The position numbers were made by a program, and so were the translations under genes. The notes under the pieces were generated by a model. The model worked only from the letters and a program-made list of their open reading frames with translations. It was not told where the DNA came from and searched no databases. 64,000 nt of DNA from Reyranella aquatilis (lineage in GTDB: Bacteria > Pseudomonadota > Alphaproteobacteria > Reyranellales > Reyranellaceae): NCBI RefSeq assembly GCF_020880995.1, contig NZ_JAJISD010000001.1, positions 1 to 64,000 of the forward strand, in the 5' to 3' direction. Each line of letters starts with the position of its first letter. The stretch's first letter is position 1. This document shows, piece after piece, positions 42,616-51,496 of the stretch.

Positions 42616-43596
42616 TCAGGCGCGCCTCGACGGGCGTCTGGTCGGACCCGGTATGGCCGTCGACTCGGCCGCCTGCACGAGGCGGACACGCTTTCGGATG
42701 AGCTCGATGAAGGCGCGCGCCGCGGGCGGCAGCGTCCGCTCGCGCTTCCACGCAACACCCATATCGACCGCCGGCAGGCTGGGAATCCCGGGCAGGCGCA
42801 GCTGAGCCAACCGTCCCGCAGCGAGGCCTTCGGCGATCTGAGTCGCATGGCCAAGACCGATCGCGTCGGTCCCGGCCACGATGTCCAAGGCGCTGCGGAA
42901 GGACGATACGGCGATCGAGGGTGACACGCCGCCGCCGCGCTCGTCGATCCGTGCGCCGCTGTCCATTTCGGCAATGAACGACATGCGCGACACGGACATG
43001 CTCGGCGCCACCAGCGGATACTGCCGCAGGTCGGCCGGTTGCGGATCCGAAAGTGTCAGCAGCGGGTGGCCGGCGCGGCAGAAGTAGACGCCCTGCAGCA
43101 GTCCCAGACTGTCGACACGGAGCGAGGGCATGTCCCGCAGCGCGAGAACGTCGAAGACCGCGAAATCCGCCTGGTCGGACATGAGCGAGTACAGCGCCGC
43201 CGTCCACTCGCGCTCGATGATCTCCAGGTGGATCGAGGGGTTGGCCCTGATGAACTGGATCGCGGCCGGCTGCACGGCGATGTCGTCGATGTAGGCCCCG
43301 GCGACGATCCGCACGCGGCCGCCCCGGCCGTCGCGCAACAGGTCCATCCGGTTGGCCAGCGCGTCGGCCCGTGCGACCAGTTCGTCGGCCATCTTCAGCA
43401 CCTCGTCGCCTCCGGGCGTCGCCGTCACGTCGCGGCGCGAACGCTCGAAAACCCTCATGCCAAGCTGTTTCTCGAGGGCGGCGATGTTCCTGCTGAGAGT
43501 GGGCTGGCTGACCTTCAGCGCCGAAGCTGCACGTCCGAAGTGGCGGTGCTTCGCGAGGACCAGGGCGTGATGCAGCAACTTGAGGTCGATATCCAT
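42616..43596 (-). CDS. LysR-type transcriptional regulator
   Basis: A 326-residue LysR protein: helix-turn-helix in residues about 5-45 (LVLAKHRHFGRAASALKV followed by SQPTLSRNIAALEKQLG) and an effector-binding domain from about residue 92 (VRIVAGAYIDDIAVQPA). It starts 80 bases from the divergently transcribed sulfatase gene, so sulfatase control by this regulator is likely. The co-inducer is unknown. Two ATCGTTCA repeats in the gap are candidate binding sites. Confidence 0.9.
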   Translation of the reverse strand: MDIDLKLLHHALVLAKHRHFGRAASALKVSQPTLSRNIAALEKQLGMRVFERSRRDVTATPGGDEVLKMADELVARADALANRMDLLRDGRGGRVRIVAGAYIDDIAVQPAAIQFIRANPSIHLEIIEREWTAALYSLMSDQADFAVFDVLALRDMPSLRVDSLGLLQGVYFCRAGHPLLTLSDPQPADLRQYPLVAPSMSVSRMSFIAEMDSGARIDERGGGVSPSIAVSSFRSALDIVAGTDAIGLGHATQIAEGLAAGRLAQLRLPGIPSLPAVDMGVAWKRERTLPPAARAFIELIRKRVRLVQAAESTAIPGPTRRPSRRA

Positions 43597-43607
43597 TCAC
43601 AAACTGT

Positions 43608-43637
43608 ATCGTTCACTGTGTTGTTTTGCATCGTTCA
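43608..43637. promoter_or_regulatory. ATCGTTCA direct repeats in the LysR-sulfatase gap
   Basis: ATCGTTCA occurs at 43608 and 43630, 22 bases apart (two helical turns), between the divergent LysR and sulfatase starts. The spacing suits two half-sites on the same DNA face. Confidence 0.4.
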
Positions 43638-43676
43638 TGAGAAGAGATTTCACCTGAACTGAGGAGGAGACTCACG

Positions 43677-45281
43677 ATGGCAAAGAACAGGATCGGAAAC
43701 CTGCTCTCGGCGGCTGCGCTCCTTGTGGGCCTGTCGGGCGGGGTTGCCCCGGCGCAGGCCCAGACACCCGCGAAGCCGAACATCCTCGTCATCTTCGGTG
43801 ACGATATCGGCTACTGGAACATCAGCGCCTACAACCGCGGCATGATGGGCTATCGCACCCCCAACATCGACCGGATCGCCCGCGAAGGCGCCATCTTCAC
43901 CGACTACTACGGCCAGCAGTCCTGCACCGCAGGCCGTGCCGCCTTCATCACCGGTCAGTCACCGATCCGCACGGGCCTGCTGAAGGTCGGCCTGCCGGGG
44001 GCGCCGGAAGGCCTCTCGGAGAAGGACCCGACGATCGCCGACCTGCTCAAGGGCCAGGGCTACATGACCGGCCAGTTCGGCAAGAACCATCTGGGAGACC
44101 GCAACGAATTTCTCCCGACGGTGCATGGCTTCGACGAGTTCTTCGGCAATCTCTATCACCTCAACGCCGAGGAGGAGCCGGAGAACATCGATTATCCGAA
44201 GGACCCGACCTTCAAGGCGAAGTACGGGCCGCGCGGGGTGCTGAAATGCGTCGCCACCGCCACCGAAACGCCCGGCGAGGATCCGCGTTTCGGCAAGTGG
44301 GGCAAGCAGAAGTGCGAGGATACCGGCCCGCTCACCAAGAAGCGCATGGAGACGGTCGATGAGGAATTCCTCGGTGCCTCGCTCGATTTCATGGATCGGG
44401 CGAACCGCGAGAAGAAGCCGTTCTTCGCCTGGGTGAATTCCACCCGCATGCATATCTGGACGCATCTCAAGCCGTCGTCCGAGGGCAAGACCGGGCTGGG
44501 CGTGGTCGCCGACGGCATGGTCGAGCATGACGGCCAGGTGGGGCAGCTGCTGAAGAAGCTGGACGATCTCGGCATCACCCAGAACACGATCGTGATCTAC
44601 ACCACGGACAACGGCGCCGAGGTCATGAGCTGGCCGGACGGCGGCACGACGCCGTTCCGTGGCGAGAAGAACACCAACTGGGAGGGCGGCTACCGCGTTC
44701 CGGCGATGGTGCGCTGGCCGGGGCTGGTTCGTCCGGGCACCGAGATCAACGAGGTCTTCTCGGCCGAGGACTGGCTGCCGACGCTCACCGCGGCGGCCGG
44801 AGAAGGAAATCTCAAGCAGCGCCTGATGCAGGGCGCCAGCTTCAACGGCAAGCCGTTCAAGGTCCATCTCGACGGCTACGATCAGCGCGACCTCCTCAAG
44901 AACGGAACGGGGAGCGCCCGCAAGGAATTCTTCTACTGGACCGACGATGGCGGACTCGCGGGGCTGCGCTACGACAAGTGGAAGCTGGCGTTCATGGAAC
45001 AGCGCAAGCACGGTTTCGACGTGTGGCAGGACCCGATGGTGACCCTGCGCGTGCCGAAGCTGTTCGACCTCAGGGCCGATCCGTTCGAGCGGGCCGACCA
45101 CGAGGGGATGGGCTACGGGCGCTGGCGCATCGATCGCATCTACCTGCTGGTGCCGGCTCAGGCCTACGTGACCGACTTCATCAAGACGCTGGTCGAATTC
45201 CCGCCGCGCCAGAAGCCCGGCTCGTTCAACCTCGAGGGTGTGCTGAACAAGCTCACTTCTCCGCCGCAGAGCGCGAACTAG
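43677..45281 (+). CDS. Exported type I sulfatase (arylsulfatase-like)
   Basis: A 534-residue enzyme with a Sec signal (about residues 1-29, ending AQAQ). The sulfatase signature QQSCTAGRAAFITGQSP carries Cys-83, the residue turned into formylglycine (C-x-A-x-R type). Metal ligands are visible in ILVIFGDDIGYWN and, later, IVIYTTDNGAEVMSWP, and GQFGKNHLGD supplies the conserved Lys/His. The protein should hydrolyse a sulfate ester in the periplasm. A strong site GAGGAGGAG precedes the ATG. The following gene encodes a formylglycine-generating-type enzyme, strongly suggesting that the pair works together; the divergent LysR gene is the likely regulator. Confidence 0.92.
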   Translation: MAKNRIGNLLSAAALLVGLSGGVAPAQAQTPAKPNILVIFGDDIGYWNISAYNRGMMGYRTPNIDRIAREGAIFTDYYGQQSCTAGRAAFITGQSPIRTGLLKVGLPGAPEGLSEKDPTIADLLKGQGYMTGQFGKNHLGDRNEFLPTVHGFDEFFGNLYHLNAEEEPENIDYPKDPTFKAKYGPRGVLKCVATATETPGEDPRFGKWGKQKCEDTGPLTKKRMETVDEEFLGASLDFMDRANREKKPFFAWVNSTRMHIWTHLKPSSEGKTGLGVVADGMVEHDGQVGQLLKKLDDLGITQNTIVIYTTDNGAEVMSWPDGGTTPFRGEKNTNWEGGYRVPAMVRWPGLVRPGTEINEVFSAEDWLPTLTAAAGEGNLKQRLMQGASFNGKPFKVHLDGYDQRDLLKNGTGSARKEFFYWTDDGGLAGLRYDKWKLAFMEQRKHGFDVWQDPMVTLRVPKLFDLRADPFERADHEGMGYGRWRIDRIYLLVPAQAYVTDFIKTLVEFPPRQKPGSFNLEGVLNKLTSPPQSAN

Positions 45282-45365
45282 GGTACGGGCGCCTCGCATG
45301 GCGCCTCCGGAACGCCCGTCCGCCTCCCGTGGCGGGCGGGCGGAGAGGCGTGTAGGACTCGGCTC

Positions 45366-46328
45366 ATGAGCGACGACGCCGGAACCCTGACGCCGTACCC
45401 CGGGATGGTCCGGATCCCCGGCGGCACCTTTCGCATGGGATCCGATCATCACTATGCCGAGGAGAAGCCGGCGCACACCGTGACGGTGAGCGGCTTCTGG
45501 ATCGACGAGACGCCGGTCACCAATGCCCAGTTCCGCGCCTTCGTCGAAGCGACCGGCCACGTCACCTGGGCCGAGATCGACCCCGACCCAAAGGACTATC
45601 CCGGCGCGCGGCCGGGGATGCTGAAGGCCGGCGGTCTTGTCTTCACGCCGCCCTCGAAGCCCGTCGATCTCGCCGACTGGAGCCAGTGGTGGCGCTTCAC
45701 CTTCGGGGCCACGTGGCGGCGGCCCTACGGCAGGGGCAGTCACATCGGCGGGCTCGACGATCATCCGGTGGTGCAGATCGCCTTCCGCGATGCCGAGGCC
45801 TATGCCAAATGGGCGGGCAAGGAACTGCCGACGGAAGCCGAATGGGAGTTCGCGGCGCGCGGCGGATTGGATGGCGCCGAGTTCGCCTGGGGAGACGAAC
45901 TCACACCGGGCGGCCGGCACATGGCCAATACCTGGCAGGGTGCCTTCCCGCACGAGAATACCCGCGCCGACGGCTTTGCCCGCACGTCGCCCGTCCGCGC
46001 CTATCCGGCCAACGGCTACGGCGCATACGACATGATCGGCAACGTCTGGGAGTGGACCGTCGACTGGTATGCCGCCCGGCACCCGGCCGATGCGGGCAAG
46101 GCCTGCTGCGTGCCGGAGAACCCGCGCGGCGCGACGCTCGAGCAGAGCTACGACCCGCGCGACGCGGTGCGCATCCCGCGCAAGGTGTTGAAGGGCGGTT
46201 CGCATCTCTGTGCCCCCAGCTACTGCAAGCGCTATCGCCCGGCTGCGCGCCATGCCGAGCAGATCGACACGACCACCAGCCATGTCGGCTTCAGGTGTGT
46301 CGTCCGGGATCAGCCGGCGGGCGGTTGA
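45366..46328 (+). CDS. Formylglycine-generating enzyme family protein
   Basis: A 320-residue FGE-sulfatase-domain protein. It has MVRIPGGTFRMGSD at the start, FWIDETPVTNAQFRAFVEATG, LPTEAEWEFAARGG, and GNVWEWTVDWY. The copper-binding active-site cysteine pair is conserved: SHLCAPSYCKRYRPAARH holds Cys-282 and Cys-287, five apart as in known FGEs, so this is probably an active converting enzyme rather than one of the inactive homologues. It follows its sulfatase by 84 bases. No signal peptide is visible, so it would act on the sulfatase before export. Its 3' end overlaps the convergent TetR gene by 19 bases. Confidence 0.92.
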   Translation: MSDDAGTLTPYPGMVRIPGGTFRMGSDHHYAEEKPAHTVTVSGFWIDETPVTNAQFRAFVEATGHVTWAEIDPDPKDYPGARPGMLKAGGLVFTPPSKPVDLADWSQWWRFTFGATWRRPYGRGSHIGGLDDHPVVQIAFRDAEAYAKWAGKELPTEAEWEFAARGGLDGAEFAWGDELTPGGRHMANTWQGAFPHENTRADGFARTSPVRAYPANGYGAYDMIGNVWEWTVDWYAARHPADAGKACCVPENPRGATLEQSYDPRDAVRIPRKVLKGGSHLCAPSYCKRYRPAARHAEQIDTTTSHVGFRCVVRDQPAGG

Positions 46329-46930
46329 ACCGGCCTACGACGGCGCGCCCGGACGACCGTGTCGAGCAACTGATCGACGAAGCCGCGCGTGATCGGCGCG
46401 TGTCCCATCAACAGGCGGTAGAAGAGCGGCCCGAAGATGAGGTCGAGTGTGACATCCATGTCGTCCGGTTCGGCGATGGAGCGGTCCGCGATGCAGCGCT
46501 CGAGCAGGGCCCAGGTGGCATCCCGGTTGCGGGCGATGAACTCGTTGCGGAACGCCTTGGCCAGTTCGGTCTCCGACTGGGCCGCCGCAACCATGGCCGC
46601 GACGCTCCGGCCGGCGGGGGCGGCGAAGGCGTCGGCCAGCGCGTGAAGCTGCGCCCGTAGCGCGGACAGTGCACTTCCCGGCGAAGCAGCGGCACTGGCC
46701 GCGCCCGTCTTCTCCAGGAACGCGGCCATCGCGACGGCGGGTGCGTTCGGCCAGTAGCGGTAGATCGTCGGGCGGCTGACCCCCGCCTTCTGCGCGATCG
46801 CTTCGATCGTGACGGCCGTCAGGCCGCCGCGTTCCAGCAGGTCACGGGCGGCTACCAGGATCGCGGCGCGCGTGCGCGGATCGCGGGGACGGCCGCGCAC
46901 CGGTGGGGCTGAAGAGGCTTGACGGGGCAT
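46310..46930 (-). CDS. TetR-family transcriptional repressor
   Basis: A 206-residue regulator with an N-terminal TetR DNA-binding domain: TRAAILVAARDLLERGGLTAVTIEAIAQ and the recognition helix AGVSRPTIYRYWPNAPAV within residues about 20-65, followed by a TetR_C-type ligand domain. It is divergent from a VOC gene; the intergenic region holds one clear palindrome covering the start region, so it most likely represses itself and the VOC gene. Ligand unknown. Confidence 0.9.
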   Translation of the reverse strand: MPRQASSAPPVRGRPRDPRTRAAILVAARDLLERGGLTAVTIEAIAQKAGVSRPTIYRYWPNAPAVAMAAFLEKTGAASAAASPGSALSALRAQLHALADAFAAPAGRSVAAMVAAAQSETELAKAFRNEFIARNRDATWALLERCIADRSIAEPDDMDVTLDLIFGPLFYRLLMGHAPITRGFVDQLLDTVVRARRRRPVQPPAG

Positions 46931-46936
46931 CTATTA

Positions 46937-46955
46937 ACGTTACGATACGTAACGT
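46937..46955. promoter_or_regulatory. Palindromic TetR operator
   Basis: ACGTTACGATACGTAACGT is a perfect inverted repeat with 8-base arms around ATA, located in the 45-base gap between the TetR start (46930) and the VOC start (46976). This placement and symmetry fit a TetR-family operator that controls both genes. Confidence 0.75.
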
Positions 46956-46975
46956 AATATAACACAGGTGATGCC

Positions 46976-47443
46976 ATGCCCGCAAAGACCGCCCCCCCGG
47001 GTCAGACCGTGCGGGCACACATGACTGTGCACGACGCCAAAGCCGCGATCGCCTTCTACGTGAAGGCGTTCGGCGCGGTGGAGTTGTTCCGCCTCGTCGA
47101 ACCGGCGGGCCGGGTCGGCCATGCCGAGATCCGCATCGGTAACACCGTGCTGATGATGAACGACGAATATCCCGATTTCGGGGCGCGTAGCCCGGGCGCG
47201 ATCGGCGGCTCGCCGGTGGCCTTCCACATCGCCGTTCCGGATGCCGACGAGGCGGTCGAGAAGGCCGTGGCTGCCGGCGCCACGCTCGTGCGGCCGGTGC
47301 AGGACCAGTTCTACGGCGACCGGTCCGGCATGGTCGCCTGTCCATTCGGCTATCGCTGGTTCCTCGCCGCCTCGAAGGAGGTCGTGAGCCCGGAGGAGAT
47401 GCAGAAGCGCTGGACGAAGATGCTGGAGGGCGGGCAGGGCTGA
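46976..47443 (+). CDS. VOC/PhnB-like glyoxalase-fold protein
   Basis: A 155-residue protein of the PhnB-like VOC group: VRAHMTVHDAKAAIAFYVKAFGAVELFRLVEP, AEIRIGNTVLMMNDEYPDFGA, AFHIAVPDADEAVEKAVAAGA and the closing FYGDRSGMVACPFGYRWFLA segment including the Arg-Gly-like loop. These proteins bind or modify small molecules, often as resistance or detoxification factors. The upstream palindrome and divergent TetR suggest induction by a toxic compound. The cutA gene converges from the other side, 7 bases away. Confidence 0.85.
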   Translation: MPAKTAPPGQTVRAHMTVHDAKAAIAFYVKAFGAVELFRLVEPAGRVGHAEIRIGNTVLMMNDEYPDFGARSPGAIGGSPVAFHIAVPDADEAVEKAVAAGATLVRPVQDQFYGDRSGMVACPFGYRWFLAASKEVVSPEEMQKRWTKMLEGGQG

Positions 47444-47450
47444 GGAGCGT

Positions 47451-47765
47451 CTAGACCGCCACGCTCTCCTCGATCCACGCGGCATAGGCCGGAGAGACGT
47501 GCACCATCGGGAAGGCATGGATCGCGGGCACCTCGTACGGGTGCAGGTCGAGGATCGCCCGCTCGACGGCGGGGTAGTGCTCGTCGAGTGTCTTGAAGAG
47601 GATGCGATATTCCTTGCCGCTCTCGACGGCGCCCTTCCAGCTGTAGACGCTCTCGATTCGGGAGATCTGTGCGCAGGCGGCGAGTTTCGCCTCGACCAGC
47701 GCCCGCGCGAGCGAACGGGCGTCCTTGCGGTTGGCGACGGTGGTGACGACGACGATGGCGGACAT
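47451..47765 (-). CDS. cutA: CutA divalent-cation tolerance protein
   Basis: A 104-residue CutA1: IVVVTTVANRKDARSLARALVEAKLAACAQI is the family opening, followed by ESVYSWKGAVESGKEYRILFKT, HPYEVPAIHAFPMVHVSPAYAAWI. CutA forms compact trimers and has been linked to copper tolerance, though its role remains loosely defined. The gene ends close to the VOC gene and starts 29 bases from the end of the GS-like gene, same strand. Confidence 0.93.
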   Translation of the reverse strand: MSAIVVVTTVANRKDARSLARALVEAKLAACAQISRIESVYSWKGAVESGKEYRILFKTLDEHYPAVERAILDLHPYEVPAIHAFPMVHVSPAYAAWIEESVAV

Positions 47766-47794
47766 GGCGGTCTTTTCTGATCCAGACGGACGAA

Positions 47795-49225
47795 TCAGAA
47801 CAGCGAAAAATACTCGCGCTGCTCCCAGTCGCTGACTTCGAGTTCGAAGCGATCGATCTCAGCCTGCTTGAGGCGCGTGTAGTAGTCGACGAAGAAGTCG
47901 CCGAGCCCGGCGCGCAGCACCTCGTTTTCACGCAGCGCCGCCAGCGCCTCGGCGAGCGACCGCGGCAGCAGCGGCGCCCGCGTCTCATAGGGCTTGTCGG
48001 CCGAGGGGCCGGGATCGAGCTGGCGCTCGATCCCGTCGAGGCCGCAGACGATCTGGCTGGCCATGTAGAGATAGGGATTGGCCGCAGGCTCGCCGACGCG
48101 GTTTTCGAGATGGGTCGCCGGATCGCCTGGACCGCCCAGCACGCGCACCATCACGCCGCGATTGTCGCGGCCCCAGATGGCGCGATCGGGCGCGAGGGAG
48201 AAGGGACGGTAGCGCTTGTAGCCGTTCAGTGTCGGCGTGCTGAAGGCGGCCGCCGCGCGCGCATGTTCGAGCAAGCCGGCCATGTAGTGGCGGCCGGTCG
48301 TCGACAAAGTCTCGTTGGCATCGGCGAAGGCGTTGGCATGCGTCTTCCGGTCGGTCAGCGACTGGTGCAGGTGCCAGCCGCTCGACATGACGCTGGCGAG
48401 CCTGGGCCGGCACATGAAGGTGGCATGGAACCCGTTGCGCTGGGCAATCTGCTTGGTGGCGCTGCGGAACAGCACCATGGTGTCCGCAGGTTCCAGGCCG
48501 ATGCCGGTGCGGAAGGTGAACTCGACCTGGCTGGGACCGAATTCGACTTCGAGCGAGCGCAACGGCAGGCCGAGATCGACGAGGTTGGTGCGCAGGATCT
48601 CCAGGATCGGATCCATCTCGTCGTAGCGCTGCTCGGTCAGGTACTGATAGCCCTGGTTGAGCAGCGACACGTCGGGCGGCTCGCCCGGCTGGCCGGCGTC
48701 GCCGGGGCCGAGCCTTGCCTTTTCCAGCTTGAAGAGATGGAACTCGACTTCCAGCCCGGCGACGAAGTCGAAGCCGCGATCGGCCAGGGTGGAGAGGGTG
48801 CGGCGCAGGACCTGGCGCGTGCAGAGCGGCATCGGCCGGCCGTCGGCGAAGTAGATGTCGCACAGCATCCAGCCGGAATGCGGCGCCCAGGGCAGGGCGC
48901 GAAAGGTCGTGGGATCGGGCAGCATGACCACGTCGGCCGCGCCTTCCAGCTCCTTCATGCTGAAGCCGCCGCCCGGCTGCCAGACCGGGAACACCGTTCG
49001 GTGCGACGTGTCCTTGAGCAACATCGTGGTGGTGAACCCGACGCCGTTCTTCAGCGCCGCGTCGACTTCCGCGGCCATCAGCGTCTTGCCGCGCAGGACG
49101 CCATGCTGGTCGGCGAAGGCCAGGCGCACGACCGACATCTCGCCGGCCTTCATGCGCCGCTCGGCCTCGCGGGTCGCGGCCTTGCGCTCCTCGATCCAGA
49201 GGCCCGCGCGTTCGACCAGGCTCAT
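47795..49225 (-). CDS. Glutamine synthetase-like gamma-glutamyl amide ligase
   Basis: A 476-residue GS-fold protein. The catalytic residues are in place: GLEVEFHLFKLE and LEVEFGPSQVEF for metal-binding Glu, SSGWHLHQSL for the His, RVLGGPGDPATHLENRVGEPAANPYLYM for Arg/Glu contacts. It is shorter in the core than GlnA and has a divergent N-terminus, so it probably ligates glutamate to an amine other than ammonia, like PuuA or the GS-like arylamine enzymes. Start set at ATG 49225, four bases after the Rieske gene's stop; the pair is one unit. Such GS-like plus Rieske pairing is known from aniline oxidation, suggesting but not proving an amine substrate here. Confidence 0.85.
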   Translation of the reverse strand: MSLVERAGLWIEERKAATREAERRMKAGEMSVVRLAFADQHGVLRGKTLMAAEVDAALKNGVGFTTTMLLKDTSHRTVFPVWQPGGGFSMKELEGAADVVMLPDPTTFRALPWAPHSGWMLCDIYFADGRPMPLCTRQVLRRTLSTLADRGFDFVAGLEVEFHLFKLEKARLGPGDAGQPGEPPDVSLLNQGYQYLTEQRYDEMDPILEILRTNLVDLGLPLRSLEVEFGPSQVEFTFRTGIGLEPADTMVLFRSATKQIAQRNGFHATFMCRPRLASVMSSGWHLHQSLTDRKTHANAFADANETLSTTGRHYMAGLLEHARAAAAFSTPTLNGYKRYRPFSLAPDRAIWGRDNRGVMVRVLGGPGDPATHLENRVGEPAANPYLYMASQIVCGLDGIERQLDPGPSADKPYETRAPLLPRSLAEALAALRENEVLRAGLGDFFVDYYTRLKQAEIDRFELEVSDWEQREYFSLF

Positions 49226-49229
49226 CGGC

Positions 49230-50561
49230 TCACGCGACCAGCGGCGGTAGTGTGTCAGCCGCCCAGGTCGAAGCCTGGCGGCGGCGCACGTCGACATCCT
49301 TCCAGTAGGCTTCCCAGCCCTCGGTCGGCCCCATGCCGTCGATCGCCACCGGACCGCGGATCGCGGCAGCACGCTGTTGGTCGAGCCACATGATCGGCCG
49401 CTCGCCGTTGCCGACCTGTCCGATCGCCGACAGCAGCATGCGGCGGTAGGCGACGATCGCCTTGTCGGTGGTGCCGAGATGCTCGCGCGTGCGGTCCTGG
49501 ATGCGGCCCTGGCTTTCGACCGCCCACTGGTCGTGGACGTTGATGTCGAAGCCCATGCCGGTGAAGGTCTGGCTCTTCTGTTCGGCGACGTTGTAGCCAT
49601 AGTCGTTGTGGCGGCCGATCAGCGGGCGGTAGTCGGGAAGCTGGTAGAGCTTCAGGCGCTGCTCGCGCATCGCGGCGTGATCCACCGGCTTACCGAAGCT
49701 GGTGAAGATCGCGTACCAGTAGCAGCTCGTATCATCGATCGGCACGTGCCACTGCGTGATCGTCATCTCCGCGCTCATCGGGATCACGAAGGCGTAGGGG
49801 AAGACGAGGTTGGTCACCCGCACATGCGTGTGCTGCTCGTTCAGCTTGCGCAGCGCGAACAGGCGCAGGCCGTAGTCTGTCGCCTCGACGTCGAGCTTCG
49901 GTCGCGGGAACTCGCGCAGCAGGCGCGTCATCGGGATTTCGGAATCGGCAGAGGCGGAGCGGAACTGCTTGCCGTAGGCCGCGCCGGTATCCTCGTCCTC
50001 GTAGAAGCGATGAAGGTAGGACGCGTGCGCCGGATCGATGCCGACTTCCAGCGCCTGCAGCCAGTTGCACTCGATCAGGCCCTTGAAGGCGAAGGCGTGC
50101 GTGCCGGGCGCGAGGAAGCAGTCGAAGTCCGGGAAGGCGGGGGCCTCTCCCTCGCCGAGATAGGCGAAGACGATGCCGTTCTTCACCACGACCGGATAGC
50201 TGCGCTGGCGCACCCGCTGGCAGAGCACGCTGCCTTCCGGCTCGGCCGGCGTCTCCAGGCACTTGCCGTCGACGTCGAACAGCCAGCCGTGGAACAGGCA
50301 GCGCAGGCCGCCATGCTCGAGGCGGCCGAAGGCGAGATCGGCGCCGCGATGCGGGCAGTCGCGGTCGAGCAGCCCGTGCCGGCCGCGCTCGTCGCGGAAC
50401 AGGACGAAATCCTGCCCCAGCACGCGCACCGCCTTGGCCGGCCGCTCGGCGGGAAGTTCGTCGGCGAGGGCCACGGGATGCCAGTAGTGGCGCATCAGCG
50501 CTCCGCACTTGGTGCCCGGACCGACCCGGGTCATCAGCTCGTTCTGCTCGGGACTCATCAT
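49230..50561 (-). CDS. Rieske non-heme iron oxygenase, alpha subunit
   Basis: A 443-residue oxygenase. The Rieske [2Fe-2S] motif is CPHRGADLAFGRLEHGG then LRCLFHGW (C-x-H ... C-x2-H, near residues 78-105). The mononuclear iron site is CNWLQALEVGIDPAHASYLH (Asn/Asp bridge and two His). This matches phthalate-4,5-dioxygenase-like large subunits. It needs an electron-transfer reductase that is not encoded nearby. Start placed at the double ATG (50561/50558). It is divergent from the alpha/beta hydrolase gene and coupled to the GS-like gene. Confidence 0.9.
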   Translation of the reverse strand: MMSPEQNELMTRVGPGTKCGALMRHYWHPVALADELPAERPAKAVRVLGQDFVLFRDERGRHGLLDRDCPHRGADLAFGRLEHGGLRCLFHGWLFDVDGKCLETPAEPEGSVLCQRVRQRSYPVVVKNGIVFAYLGEGEAPAFPDFDCFLAPGTHAFAFKGLIECNWLQALEVGIDPAHASYLHRFYEDEDTGAAYGKQFRSASADSEIPMTRLLREFPRPKLDVEATDYGLRLFALRKLNEQHTHVRVTNLVFPYAFVIPMSAEMTITQWHVPIDDTSCYWYAIFTSFGKPVDHAAMREQRLKLYQLPDYRPLIGRHNDYGYNVAEQKSQTFTGMGFDINVHDQWAVESQGRIQDRTREHLGTTDKAIVAYRRMLLSAIGQVGNGERPIMWLDQQRAAAIRGPVAIDGMGPTEGWEAYWKDVDVRRRQASTWAADTLPPLVA

Positions 50562-50608
50562 GCGGGCAAGAGTGACGCAAACCATCGGGATTCGCTATAG
50601 AAGACCGC

Positions 50609-51496
50609 ATGAACCCCTCTCTGAACGGCATGCCGGGGCCCACTTCCCGCGTCTTCTTTTCACAGCGCCTGCGTCTGCACTATGTCGACTGGGGCAACCC
50701 GGAAGCGCCGCCGCTTCTCCTCGTCCATGGCGGCCGCGATCACTGCCGGAACTGGGACTGGGTGGCGCAGGCCCTGCGCAAGGACTGGCACGTCATCTGT
50801 CCGGATCTGCGCGGGCACGGCGACAGCCAGTGGTCGCCCGACGGCAACTATTCGATGGCAGCCTACATCTACGACCTGGCGCAGCTCATCCATCAGCAGA
50901 ACCTGGCGCCGGTGACGATCGTCGCGCATTCGCTCGGCGGCAACATCTGCCTGCGCTACACCGGCATCCATCCCGACAAGGTGCGCAAGCTGGTGGCGAT
51001 CGAGGGCCTCGGCCCGTCGCCCAAGGTGATCGCCGAGCGCGGCAACAAGCCGATGAACGAGCGCATGACCGAGTGGATCGACGAGCAGCGCAAGCTTTCG
51101 GCCCGCGCGCCGCGCAAGTATCCGACCATCGAGGACGCGTTCAAGCGCATGCAGGAGGAGAACAAGCATCTCTCCGCGGCGCAGGCCCGCCACCTGACCG
51201 AGCAGGGCGTCAACCAGAACGAGGACGGCACCTACAGCTGGAAGTTCGACAACTATGTGCGCGTCAACCAGCCGTACGACATGAGCTACGAGGCGATCGA
51301 GGAACTCTGGGCGCGCATCACCTGTCCGACCCTGCTGGTCTACGGCAAGGAGAGCTGGGCTTCCAATCCGGAGAAGGACGGCCGCATCAAGCACTTCAAG
51401 ACCGCGAAGGTGGTGGAGTTCGAGCGCGCCGGTCACTGGGTGCAGCACGACCGGCTCGACGACTTCGTCGCCACCACGCGGGAGTTCATCAAGTGA
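50609..51496 (+). CDS. Alpha/beta hydrolase
   Basis: A 295-residue hydrolase. The oxyanion loop VHGGRDHCRNWDW follows the first strands, the nucleophile is in VAHSLGGNICLRY (Ser near residue 111), the Asp lies in a late strand region VYGKESWASNPEKDG, and the His is in ERAGHWVQHDR. The structure fits C-C hydrolases or esterases. The stop overlaps the GTG of the following alcohol dehydrogenase gene, showing translational coupling. Both are divergent from the Rieske/GS-like pair. Confidence 0.87.
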   Translation: MNPSLNGMPGPTSRVFFSQRLRLHYVDWGNPEAPPLLLVHGGRDHCRNWDWVAQALRKDWHVICPDLRGHGDSQWSPDGNYSMAAYIYDLAQLIHQQNLAPVTIVAHSLGGNICLRYTGIHPDKVRKLVAIEGLGPSPKVIAERGNKPMNERMTEWIDEQRKLSARAPRKYPTIEDAFKRMQEENKHLSAAQARHLTEQGVNQNEDGTYSWKFDNYVRVNQPYDMSYEAIEELWARITCPTLLVYGKESWASNPEKDGRIKHFKTAKVVEFERAGHWVQHDRLDDFVATTREFIK

